Positions 46,960-58,670 of a DNA stretch of 64,000 bases are shown here, piece by piece; the first letter of the stretch is position 1, and every line of letters starts with the position of its first letter. The DNA lies in the NCBI RefSeq assembly GCF_020921035.1, contig NC_063154.1:5084001-5148000 (forward strand), given 5' to 3'. The notes beneath the pieces are model-generated. The model made no database searches. It saw nothing but the letters and a program-made list of their open reading frames with translations, and was not told the DNA's origin. A program made the position numbers and the translations under genes. The DNA comes from Rhodamnia argentea. Its lineage: Eukaryota > Streptophyta > Magnoliopsida > Myrtales > Myrtaceae.

Positions 46960-47430
46960 TGTTGGTCATGAGGATCTCATGTAAGGTGAACATGATCTTG
47001 GCCCATCTCCAAACAACACGAGCCCCCAAATTGGACTACAACCTTTTTTCTTTAGTTACAATTCTCGGACCACGGTAAAACTTCCTTAGAGGAAATTTTA
47101 TCACGAAAGTTCTTGGTCTCGAATTATTTATGGCTAAAATCAAGGCCAGGATTCATTCTCTCCCTACTCTTTCTATCCAAATTTCAGATTATTATATGAT
47201 AATAGCACATTCATTGACTCAAGAGACGTGCCCTAGATCGCATCTATCTCTTCCCATAGAGTAATTCGAAAAGGACCGTATTTTTTTTCCAAGTTTCTGT
47301 TGTTTAGGGAAAGAATGTCTGTGACCTTGTACTAATCATGTCTCTGCAAAGATTTGACCTTTTGTCCTAATTCATCATAATTTCATGTTGTCGCTGTCGG
47401 TATTTTAAAAATCATTATTTTTTATTCACT
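46960..47430. repeat. Non-coding block duplicated at 49110-50265
   Basis: Shared phrases in order: 'gatctcat(g/a)taag', ACGAGCCCCCAAATTGGA, 'aaattttatcac', 'tctatccaaatttc', TCCAAGTTTCTGTTGTTTAG, AATGTCTGTGACCTTGTA and 'gttg(t)cgctgtcggtattt'. The second copy at 49110-50265 is longer because it contains a family-B element (49300-49700) and other insertions. Both copies lie upstream of ZIFL-related sequence. Confidence 0.7.
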
Positions 47431-48245
47431 GTTAATGTCAACTCTTTGTCGTGGGCCACACAGTTATTGGGAAATTGGATTTGCTCGAATTGACCCAAAA
47501 ACAGAATTGACAGGACCTAGTCTAGCATACGAATGGGAACCTTATCTTTTCCAAGCACCACCTTAAAAAAGTCAGCTTAATTTTGCTCTCTTTTTTTTTT
47601 TTTTTTTTTTTTGTCTAATTTTGCTCCATGAATCCTAAACTTTGTCACATATTTTTAATTGAATTTGCCTGGCAAAATTGCTGACGCGGACTCCGGTCAT
47701 GACTCCGATCGTCTTACGTAGCATGACCTGCACTAACATAAATAATTTTTAATAATATTTCAATATAATTTTATTTATTTTTTCTATTTTTCTTATTTAC
47801 TGTTTTCTTTTTTTCTTTTTCCCTTCGTCAACCACCACCGAGCTTTGTTAATGGCCGGTGGAAGTCGTTGGCCTCAGGCGAGGGCTGCCTTCAATGGTCT
47901 CGAGCGAGGGATGTCGGCCCTGGGTTGGCGAGGACCACTCTAACCAAGAAGTAGTCTTAATCAAACTTTTCATGGAAGCAATGTTGTCCTTATTTGTCTC
48001 TCGATGATTAAAATTGCACGGGGACACTATCCACATAAGAAAATCGGGCTTTCACATCTTTTCTATATTTATTCATTAGAAAGATGTTACTTGAACTAAA
48101 AGGGATTGACAAAGTTGATAATCTAAGTGCGCAATCCAATACACGGGCCTTGTTCATCATCCAATAATGATTTGTCATATCACTTAATATAGCAAATTTA
48201 GAAATCATCTTAACATTCAATTGTGTGTGCTTTCTGTGTATCCAT
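47431..48245. other. Intergenic with family B fragment
   Basis: A 23-bp T-run at 47588-47612 is followed by a family-B arm fragment (47613-47730). A GC-rich patch at 47830-47940 resembles family-B cores. No gene. Confidence 0.4.
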
Positions 48246-48885
48246 TTAGATGATTTTGAGGAAAATTGTCCAAAAAGTGATAAACCTATTGTATGGAGGT
48301 CAATTCAGTTCTAAACCTTAAACTTTTTGACAATTTACCAATTCAGTTATAAACCTTTCAATTATGCCAATTTAGTCCTAAACATCTTGACGATTTGTCA
48401 ATTTAGTTCTAAACTTTTTAACGATTTGCCAAAATACTATTTTCGGCCAATTATCGAAATAATAGCTTAAGGAATCGCGGAGAGGCTTGCCAATATGTGA
48501 GCTCATTTCGATCTGGATGGTCACGCTCAACAACGGTCACAATTATACATAGCACTTTTGTTGTTCATAAGTTTTCTGTTAACTTCATATATTCTTCTCT
48601 GGGTTGGAGTGACTGGATACATTACTGAGACGAATTTACATCATACTTTGGAGTTAATTTGTTTGGAACAATTCAGTTGTTGACGTGAAGTTAAGCCGAC
48701 AGGGACATTGCATAGTATATTTACAATTGGTGATGATTGAACTACCACGTCATCGATTTTTTTATGAAAATTAATCGCAATAATTACATTGGAATTATGT
48801 GCCAATTTTTTAGTATTAAATTGAAAATTTTATGACTGATTTGACATTCGTATAATAGGTCTAGGACTGATCAGGTAATTTTCCT
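48246..48885. mobile_element. Family B long-TIR element containing a ZIFL gene fragment
   Basis: The left arm (48246-48445) reads GAGGAAAATTGTCC ... AAACCTATTGTA; the right arm (about 48800-48885) reads, on minus, GAGGAAAATTACCTGATCAG ... AGACCTATTATA. Between them sits a piece of a ZIFL transporter gene (48448 to about 48720). No clear target-site duplication was found. Either the element captured the gene piece, or the piece is a remnant of an older tandem ZIFL copy into which element arms were inserted. Confidence 0.6.
48448..48720 (+). pseudogene. Truncated ZIFL1-like fragment (part of exon 1 plus intron 1)
   Basis: The reading [19 protein letters not shown] corresponds to codons about 26-45 of the intact genes' exon 1 ([18 protein letters not shown]). 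It continues into the intron, matching phrases such as TTGTTGTTCATAAG and TTCAGTTGTTGACGTGAAG found at 58847-58990. The donor site is damaged (AACGGTCAC). No other ZIFL exon is present nearby. Confidence 0.85.
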
Positions 48886-51159
48886 CCTATATTATGTGGG
48901 TTACCAGTTGTGGGCGCCAGACAGATACAACTTTGATAGTAAAAGCATCGGACCCACTCACTTGTGACAAACTTTGTCGTCTATAAATTGGTACCTCATG
49001 TCATGTGGCTTTCGAAAAGCACAATACCATTTTATCTGTATTCAGAAAAATTATTGGATTGTCCAAGAACAATTGACCCCAATGAATATTGGCCCTTGAA
49101 TGATTTAGATCTCATATAAGATCCCCATCATCCAACGAAACGGCTGATATTGGTTAGATTGATGTGCAATCAAATCCTGCAAGTATTGGTTTCATATTGC
49201 GAGCTTCGCTCGGGTCCAAACGACATGAGCCCCCCAATTGGATTCCAGGATCTTCTCTTTACTTACCATTCCAAAATGGATTTTTGTATCAGACCACAAC
49301 AAAATAACCAAAAAAATCCTCAATCTCTTGTGATTTTGTTAATTAAGTCTTGAGCTTTTTAATTGTGCTAATTGTGTTATAAACATTTTCACATTTTGTT
49401 AATTGAGTCCATCCAGCCATTTTTGACCAAAAATTAATGACATGGACACTAACCATCCACTGGCTATCCTACATAATACGGTTGATGCCGATATAAATTT
49501 TTTTAAATTTTTTGTATTGTTAAGAGCCAACAGGCGGCCACTAGCGAGGGAGGCCCTTGCCTAGCTATGAGTGAGGGCCGCTGCTGACAAGACTTATAGA
49601 TCTCGCCCAATGTTTGACTCAATTGGCATAATTAAAATATTTATATATGAATTAGTATAATTACAGTAGGTTTAGGTTTTTTTTAGTAATTTTCACGAGA
49701 AAATTTTATCACCAAAGATCTTGTTCTTGACCATTTCTGCTAAAATCGAGATGACAATTCAATCTCTCCCAACTCTTTCAATCCAAATTTCGCACAAGTT
49801 TACTCAGACATTGCAACTGAAACTTTTGTTTTGGTACACAAAATGCCCTTTCAAAAAAAGTCATGGCCACGTCCTCGGACTACGGCCGCAGGTTTCAATC
49901 ATGAATTTGTCGCCGCAATAATTTTTGGAAACCCTCTTTGATCCATTTTTCCCTGTGAACGAACAACGCCAAAAACGACAGACGGATTGACTATTGAGAG
50001 CACCTTTGTTTAATTCAAGACACCTGCCCTATATACGCATCCATCTCTCCCCATATAACAATTCCAAAATATTAATTCCAAACTTTTTTTTTTTGGTAAG
50101 GCTATTAATTCCAAACTTCATCTCTTTTTATTTCCAAGTTTCTGTCGTTTAGGGAATGGATGTCTGTGACCTTGTAATAATCATGCCGGTGCTGACCAGT
50201 TTGTCCTCATTCATTAGAACTCCATCATGTTGCTGTCGGTATTTATGGAAATTGTTATTTCGTTTGCTTTTTTAATGAAGATTTTTCAACGATCGATATT
50301 CAAAACAGATCAATTTTTTTTTTCGAAATATTATGTCGAGCATTGTCCTCCATTAAGGTACTTAGATTATGAGTAAGAAAAGAATTAAAATCTTAATGTA
50401 ATAAATGTTTTAGCAAAATATATTATCTGACATTTTTGAGTAATCCACAGGCGTGATCGGTTCCCGGGCAGTCCGATTCTCACTTTGGAATAGCATACCG
50501 GAAGGATCGGCCTAATCCGATTCCCCGAGCGGTCCAAGAGAGCCGATTACATGTGCTTGAAATATATATATTCACATATTTTTTCATATTCTACTGTAGT
50601 TTAAGTGGATGCACCATTTTGCATCACAATAATATTGTCAATTAAGGCAAGGCTGGATGCCACTTCTTACCTGCCAAAAAATCAAACTATTTCAAAAGAG
50701 ACTTCCAAAATTGTGTGAGCCACTATCTTTACATGGTTTCATACTTGAGAAAATCCTTGAACCGAGTCACTTTCACTCCACGTCCATCTATAAAAATTCC
50801 CAAATTAATTAAGAGTTTAAATGATTTTTTAAAATATTATTAAGAAATAAAATTAAAATTGAAAAAAATAACCGATCCAGTTGGGGCAGTCTTGGTGGGC
50901 AATGCTACACCCGAAATCGAAAATCGGATCGAACCGGCCAATTATGTTCGGTTCAGGCAGTTCCCTATTTGATCGAATCTTTTTTGCACACTTACCCATT
51001 TCTTTACGAGATGTGAGAGTTCTATTTGGAGTTTGCATTTTTCCAGATTCTGACCGGTTCCTAGTCTTTTGATTGCAAATGATGTCTCCTACAATTAGCA
51101 CGTTCTATTTGGGCAAACAGCTGGTGTTATCTGCACGTAGCCCATAAACAAAGCAGCCC

Positions 51160-51191
<32 letters not shown>

Positions 51192-52174
51192 GCTTTCCTT
51201 TCGTCGTGTACTGCGTCACTCTATATTATTTCAATAATCAGCTTGACCACGGCCGAGCATCTCCGATCTCGCATCTTGTTGTTGGATGCCCATTCCAACG
51301 TGTGGGTCTTGTACGACTCTACGAACGCCCATGACAACGAAAATCAACTTTTAATCAAAAATTAATTTTTTTATTTTTTGAAAGAAGTAATTTTTTACTT
51401 CTTTAAATGACTTTCAAAACTACTTTTAAAGTAAAAAAAAAAAATAATACTTTAGAAGCATAAAATTGAAGTTGCGTGATCAAAATGGATTTCAAAAATT
51501 TTATTCTAAAAGTGCTGTCGTGTGGGTCGTCATATCACTTTTATGTATCAATCTTACAAATTATCCTAAAACCACTTTTTAATGTAACCGACTAAATTCG
51601 AGTAGGTGACAGGACATTAATGGAATCCAGATGATTTCAATTCATATGTACCAGTTTTGTTCCCACTCGCTTCGTTAGGTGTCCTTAAACCAGAGAAATC
51701 TGCTGACGTGTGCAATGATGAAATATGGAAGGTCAACTTCATCGGGCTGGTTGTTTTCCGATGGCTTACCTTTAGAAGCCAACCACACAAAGCTCCCGTA
51801 TGATTTCCACTCCCACATGCAAAAAAACACAAAACCCTCAATCATAGATCACAAGATCAACTTCGTTTTTATCATTCGGGGTATGTGATTCAGACCCGTT
51901 TTTCCACGTGAAATGATCTGGAGTTACAGTCTATGACTTCAGCTTTAAACATGAAGCTTCTTAACGTTTTCACGTCTCTTCTCACTCGCTCTTGGAATAT
52001 GCCTTGAAGCGGAGAATCGTATATGATGTTATCGGTACTGGTATTCACTAAGGCCTTGTGATTGTTCTCTCTCGAAACAGATCCTTCGCGTGAGGAAAGA
52101 AGGGTTTTTCTGTTTCATTTGTTCAAGGAGCTGAACTTCGCGGGTCCGGCTCTTATCTGTTGAGGCTATCAGCA
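48886..52174. other. Intergenic and promoter region of ZIFL gene A
   Basis: 49110-50265 is the second copy of a duplicated block. A family-B element lies at 49300-49700. 50440-50560 and 50870-50960 carry 'cggttc/gatcgg' phrases of a decayed repeat. 51400-51600 has 'aaaagtaaaa/ctttaaatgactttcaaaa' inverted AT-rich repeat text. A trinucleotide repeat lies at 51154-51191. The ZIFL A leader probably begins around 52080. No gene. Confidence 0.5.
51154..51191. repeat. (ATC)n trinucleotide microsatellite
   Basis: About twelve consecutive CAT/ATC units, intergenic, about 1 kb upstream of ZIFL gene A. Confidence 0.95.
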
Positions 52175-55100
52175 ATGGCGGCGGAAGAACAAAAGGAGGC
52201 GTTGTTGCAGAAGCATTACTATGAGAATTGCCCCGGCTGCAGAGTCAAGAAGCTTAACGAATCGCGGAGAGGCTTGCCAATCCGTGAGCTCATGTCGATC
52301 TGGATCGTCGTGCTTTGCAATGGTAACGAGCATGGATAGCACTGTTTTTGTTCATAAGCTTTCTGTCAACTTTTGGACTTTTTTCTTTTTTTCCCTTTCT
52401 GGGTTCGTTGAACTTACCGAGTGACTGGACACAAGGACGACGCGAGTTTACATGATATTTTGGAGTAAATTTGTTTCAAATAATTCAGTAGTTGATGTAA
52501 AGTTGAGCCGATGGAAACATTGCACAGTGAGGGAGAGTGTAAACCCAGATGTCTTATTTCTCTGGCAGCATTAGTCCTCTCAGCTGATTGAAAAATTTCA
52601 TGTAGTTATGACGTTAATTCGTTCGGAAATCGAAAGTTATTTGCCGATTCGAAAAGATGTACTAACTAGATGTACTTGTAGTCACATAATTAATCACTAA
52701 TTAGACTTATGATGTCACTGACCGGTGTATTGTCCTTTCTCTTTCCAGCACTGCCAATATCATCTCTGTTCCCATTCCTTTACTTCATGGTAAGTTCTTA
52801 CATGTCAGATTTCAACTTTTAAGTATGATGTATATGTATTGTCATTCTTGTTCAATTAGTCCTGAAATGTTTTGCATTTGCTGCAAATGAAACAAGCATG
52901 AGCGAAGTGAACATTGTATTATCTCATTTTGAAGCATCAGAGTTAGCTGCTGGCATCCAGTCACATAGGATGGTTAAACTCGATCGAAAGTCCCACGACC
53001 TTCCTCGGTAGATAATTGCATAAATGACTTGAAGCATTTGATTTAGCTTCTTCTACTCAGGAAATCTTCGTTTGTCTGTTGAATTTCGAATGGCAGATTA
53101 GAGATTTCCATATCGCCGCAAGAGAGGAAGACATCGGGTATTATGCTGGTTGTGTAGGTATGATCATCCTGTTGCTTGTCTCTCTTCATTGCAGACTTCC
53201 TGGTTTGATTTTGACTACACTTCTCACTAACAAACTACTCCAAATCTGGAAGGTTGTTCGTTCCTGTTCGGTAGAGCCTTGACGTCAATTTTTTGGGGAA
53301 TTGTGGCGGATCGATACGGGCGAAAACCAGTCATAATTATGGGAACAATCGCAGTGTTAGTACGAGATCACCATTCATTTTCATTTCCCAGTGACGAAAA
53401 AATTCCTCCGACGATTACAATCAATTTAAGTGTTATGATTCGATTTATATCAGGGTCATCTTCAACACACTTTTCGGCCTAAGTGTGAACTTTTGGATGG
53501 CCATTGCAACGAGGTTTCTTCTAGGAAGTTTAAATGGTTTACTTGGACCAATCAAGGTGAGATATCGTACCGCCTATGAACTTTGAGACACGTCGTGGCA
53601 CGGGTTATTTCGAGCCTCAGATAACCTATCCCTTCTTAATTTATTCCAAGAATTTGAGATCATTCTGACATATGTGCTTCGTAATTCCATAACAGGCTTA
53701 TGCGACCGAAATATTCCGTGAGGAGTACCAAGCGCTAGGAGTATCAACTGTAAGATCTCTGACCTTATGTAAAAAACTTCAATACAGATTCCTAGTTCTT
53801 CTGCTAAGTAAATAAAGCTGAGAGTTACAATTTGGCCTCAGGTTAGTACAGCATGGGGGATAGGATTGATTATCGGTCCAGCTCTGGGAGGTTATCTTGC
53901 GCAGGTATGTCTGATTTATCATATCTTGATGCATAAATTGAGTATTCCAAAAGCGATGACAATTCGGACAACTGTGCGGGAATTGCTTCTCTCATTTTCA
54001 TGCTCCTCTGATGTTCCTGGTTGTTCTGTATTTTTGCACTTCAGCCCGCAGAAAAGTACCCGTCGATATTTTCCAAAGAATCGGTGTTTGGAAAGTGAGT
54101 GGATGTTGCTTTCTTCTACATTAATATTGCAGATCCTATCAAGTGATCATCCTCATGAGCTTTAAACATTTGAATTCTTGATTTGGGCGCAGATTTCCCT
54201 ACTTCTTGCCCTGTCTCACCATCTCGCTTTTCGCATTGGTTGTTTCAATCGCGACCTGCTGGCTTCCGGTATGCACTTCACTAAACCCAGTTCATGTTTC
54301 ACATTCCTGTCCTCTCATTGGACATTAACTCTGCAAAACTTTATCTATGAAAGGATACGCAACTGCTTGTTGCGCGTTATTGAGTGCCCAAAAATCCGGT
54401 TTCATTGCAGGAAACATTGCATATGTACCACGATAACAGCAAGCTTGATGAGTCTCGCAAAGATATGGGGACCGCATCCCTCGAGTCTGGTGTGAAATGC
54501 AAGACGCAACAAGTCGAAGGGAAAGCTCCGAAAAAGTCCCTGTTTCGTAATTGGCCCTTGATGTCGGCCATCCTCGCGTACTGCATCTTCTCGCTTCACG
54601 ACATGGCTTACTCGGAGGTAACCTAAAATAGCACGCGCTTCTCTACCACGCCTTCTCAGTTCTATTCTAATATCATAGTGCAATGATTTTAGTTCTCATG
54701 GTGCTGAGTGCTTCATTGACAGTTGCTTGAAGAGCAAAAATTGCTCTATTGTTGACGAACACGAACTTGTAATCTGCAATGCAGCAGCCAGAAGGCACTC
54801 CTTTGGCTAGTCACGATTTAATGGCTGTCACGAGAAATTTATTTTGACTTTCTCTTTCGAATTCTGTCCTAGTTGGAAGTAGTTCATTGTAATATGGCAT
54901 CAGCATATCATGCCGGTTTCCGAGTAAGTGCATTTTGTGTTTTAATTCGATCCGCTCATTAGCCTTTCTGTTCTACTTGCTCTCTGTAGATCTTCTCCCT
55001 GTGGGCCGTAAGCCCTAGGCGATTAGGGGGCTTAAGCTACACCACTGAAGATGTTGGAACTATTCTTTCCATCTCAGGTATATACTCCAGCTTCTTCCTT

Positions 55101-56390
55101 GTATGTCGAGAAATTCGTTCAGGAAAAAAACATGGTAGTCACTAAATGTGCAATTTGAACGAAACTTCAAGATGTGGTAGTCCGCATTATTGATATGAGT
55201 TCTGCCTATTCGAAACTTCGAATTATGGTGGTCTATTATCATTGAACGCGACTCTGTTCTCGTTCAATATATTTGCGGAGGGTCGCTGATTGCTGAATTC
55301 TACTGCCAGGTGCCGGCCTTCTCATCTTCCAAACGTTTTTATACCCATACTTGGACAGACTACTCGGCCCCATTTTGGTAGCTCGCATTTGTGGGGTATG
55401 TTTTCAACATCTCATAGCTTGGAACTCGAGTACGTGCCGGGGGAAAACATTTTGTCTCGCTGCTATTCATGGTCTATCTGATAAAATGACGGTAATCCCC
55501 TGTGTTTCCTTTGCATGAACGCGTGAATGCAGATCTTATCGATACCGCTCTTGTCAAGCTACCCTTTTATAGCCATGCTGACTGGGATAGGTCTCTCCAT
55601 AGTTTTGAATTGCGCATCAGTCGCGAAGAATGTTCTTTCTGTGAGTATGCCTTACACTCTACGGAGAAGAGAAAAGTAAAACCTCTGTTCATACCTAATT
55701 CTAACTGTGGAATTGTGCATGTCGAAAGATTTCCGTCTTCACCAGCTTGTTCCTTCTGCAAAACAAAGCCGTTGTAAGCTTCTAATGATCATCTTCCAAG
55801 TGTCTGATCTTTGTTAATGTCCTCGAATACATACATTTCTCGTGAAGGTTTGGCTTAAGCCCGAATATGACATTGCAGGATCAAGATCAGAGAGGAGCTG
55901 CTAATGGAATCGCGATGACCGCTGTGTCTGTCTTCAAGGCGGTCGGTCCAGCTGGAGGAGGCGCAATGTGAGTTTCACTTAATTTTGGTCGGCTTTCATT
56001 ATGTCACTACAATGGGACAATTAGCAGTCGATAATACTAAACTCGTTACTGAGGGCAAACAATTACTCTGCATGCTTAAAGGGTATGCTTGCTTAATATT
56101 CTCATCCATGGACAACATCTTTCGCAGATTCTCTTGGACACAGAAGCGTCAGGACACGGCCTTTCTCCCAGGTAAACTGAACTTTTTCTAGTTCCGAGAT
56201 GATGGCTCTGGCCTTCTTTGTATAACCAGGACTAACTCATCTGTTGTCATCTGCCAAAAGAAAAAAAAAAATGTTTACCTGAAGTTGTGTATGTGCAGGC
56301 AACCAGATGATCTTCTTCATCCTGAATGTGGTCATGGCGATCGGGGTGCTGATGACGTTCAAGCCGTTCCTTGTCGAGCGCCGCGACTAA
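52175..56390 (+). CDS. ZIFL1: ZINC INDUCED FACILITATOR-LIKE 1 MFS transporter, gene A (485 aa, 17 exons)
   Basis: Exons: 52175-52322, 52749-52789, 53097-53157, 53253-53355, 53454-53556, 53696-53749, 53842-53904, 54045-54094, 54193-54268, 54411-54617, 54990-55077, 55310-55395, 55533-55640, 55729-55773, 55879-55967, 56128-56171, 56299-56390. The sum is 1458 nt with no internal stop. The N-terminus carries the ZIFL CPGC motif (YENCPGCRV). MFS motif A reads [13 protein letters not shown], and the antiporter-like motif reads [21 protein letters not shown] hydrophilic central loop follows (about residues 235-290), then the C-terminal six helices and [14 protein letters not shown] proteins are proton-coupled carriers at the tonoplast or plasma membrane, linked to zinc, potassium and auxin movement. 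First of a tandem pair; 2.3 kb separates it from gene B. Confidence 0.93.
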
Positions 56391-57037
56391 ATGAAAGCAG
56401 AGTTGAACCCGCATGAGTTCTAAAAGGCGCTGCTAAAACTCAGAGCAGATCTTGCGTAATATCAGCTGTCATTCGATTCTTTCACAGTTCCATCGATCCC
56501 ATGCTCGTGAACTAATCTCCTGTAGACCTGATCATGGGTGTAAGTGCGTGTTAGGCCCTCCCGACCCGAAGCACAACTTGAGCGACTGGGGGAAGAAATT
56601 CCTCCTTTAGCACGGTCATTGTATAAAGTGAATAGTACCTATTTGATACCTATTTTATGTCATGGGCGAGCCCACATATGAAAGTTTAGGTTAGATATAC
56701 CAACATTGCCTGCCTGCCGATCAAATTTAGTCTACTGTTCTGTTGCTTAATTTTAGGGGACACGAAAACTAGAAGTGCCAAAAGATTCGTACAATGCTCA
56801 CTAGGGCCAAAATTTTCCGTCGATCACTTCAAGTACTAAATCAAAGAAAAAACAATCACTTAAGTATATACGGCGATCAAATCTGCCAAAAGATATTACG
56901 TGGCTTGTTTAACTAATGCTAATACCTAGGTGGCTTTTCATGAAATAATAAAAAGGAAGTCCATGTGAACGATGAGGTGGCCTCTAATCAGAAAACGGCG
57001 CCACGCTAAATTAATGTAATCTCTCTTCCTCTCTCGT

Positions 57038-57088
<51 letters not shown>

Positions 57089-57544
57089 TCCCAGTGCTTA
57101 TCCCTTGTGAATACATTTGTCTTGGTCCTCCATGCGGTCGCCTAAGGTGAGGAAGTTCCACATCGCCATTGAATTACTCGACTATAGGATGTCTAATATC
57201 AGCTTTTGGCTTCGTTTTGCTCTCATGAGGACCTTTCTGTCAATGTGGATATGAGGTCGTGTGAGATTGCTAGCTATTCGATTTGCCAGAAATGGCACCT
57301 ACTTCGATGTGCACTTATTAAGTAAGCACCGTCCAAAAGTTATGGCACTCCTGCTCTTATCCCGCCATTTCCATCCACCGACTCTCCCTTGTTGACTTAA
57401 GCCAAATCTTATTCGTTCCCACTAAGCATTCTTGTTTTACTCACTTGTTGACTATTTTTGTTTTTGCCAAGTTCCCTGCATCTTCGACACGTGAGACTCT
57501 TTAACTTTGACTTGGACTTGCTTGCATCCCACGTACATCCTCCA
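56391..57544. other. 3' flank of ZIFL A with long CT microsatellite
   Basis: 56391 to about 56700 is probable 3' UTR. A (CT)n run of about 20 units lies at 57040-57081. The rest is non-coding with no recognised feature. Confidence 0.5.
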
Positions 57545-58556
57545 AGCTGGAGATTTGCTGCACGTTCTCTAGGATTCTCCAGATTCCTAGGTAAGAATTT
57601 GCTAGTTGGATATTGACTAGTTGCAGCTGGACCTTCAAGTTCTTGACTTTATCATTAAGCAAGTAATTTCTAGGTTCAGAAAATGGATGACAATTTTTTT
57701 TTCTTTTGGTCAGGAAATAGATCACATACCTTTTTACGGTATTCCGGATCTATTTTCGTGATATTCCGGACATATCTCATAATGTCTTGGAAGTACCTTA
57801 AAATTCTTCATGTAGTTTGTCCCGTACCTTTTTATGGTTTTCGTTCTACGATCCCTTATATCCTTTCTTGTAACACTTGCACCGACCTTCTAATCGACAT
57901 ACATTTGTTCAAGGATGTCCCATATGTGTTGGGCCATCAAAATTCTAGCTCCGGCTTTTGCTCTGCCTCTGGCTCTGGCTTAAAGACCGTGTCTTTAATT
58001 TCAGTACAAGGTGGTTAGAGCAAACGCCCAAAACCAACCGCACGGACCTAGCTCTGTTTTCACAGTCCCTTACACCTGACTTATTTACGAACATTGATGC
58101 ACCATTTTACCTCTCGGTTCTTACCAATGCCCATAACCAAATGATCATGCCTTGCTCTGATACCATGTTTCTAATATTGATCGTGTGGAAGCATGGTTTT
58201 GATGTCAAGCATAGTTTTTGGTTAGTTATGTACAATTGTTTAGTATTTGGTAGACCGATGGACAAGGATATTTCAAGGATATAGGTCATGGGATAATGTT
58301 AGTTTGATTAGTTGATAGAATTGATATTACAATAGTTGGAGGAGGTGTGGTTGTAGAGCTATTTATTTTCATGCTCCCCACACCTTTTTTCATTAACTAG
58401 TTAATAATTTGCTGCACGTTCTCTAGGCTTCTCTAGATTGCTAGATAAGAATTTGCTAGCTGGATATTAAATAGTTGCAGCTGGATCTTCAATTTCTAGA
58501 CTTCATTATTAAGCACGTAGTTTCTAGATTTAGGACATGGATCACAATTTCCAACA
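57545..58556 (-). mobile_element. Copia-type LTR retrotransposon remnant (5' LTR, tRNA-Met primer site, partial 3' LTR)
   Basis: On the minus strand a 391-bp LTR runs 58556-58166, beginning TGTTGG and ending AAACA. Directly after it is TGGTATCAGAGC (58165-58154), the classic plant primer-binding site complementary to initiator tRNA-Met. The short interior (58153 to about 57694) has a broken gag-like reading (e.g. WDILEQMYVD). A ~145-bp stretch at 57693-57545 matches the first part of the LTR (shared GCTGCACGTTCTCTAG, AAGAATTTGCTAG and 'tagttgcagctgga' on plus) and is a truncated 3' LTR. No polymerase domain remains. It lies between the two ZIFL genes. Confidence 0.72.
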
Positions 58557-58670
58557 TGTTGATACTCTCTTGAAGCAGATTTTCCGTGTGGGAAAAGACG
58601 GGTTTTTCTGTTTCATTTGCTCAGGAGCTGAACTTCGCCTTTTTAGCTCTATCTGTCGAGGTTAATAGCA

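Noticed and set aside
51154-51191. CRISPR-like or satellite array
   Set aside because: It is a simple ATC microsatellite, with no spacers, in a plant genome.
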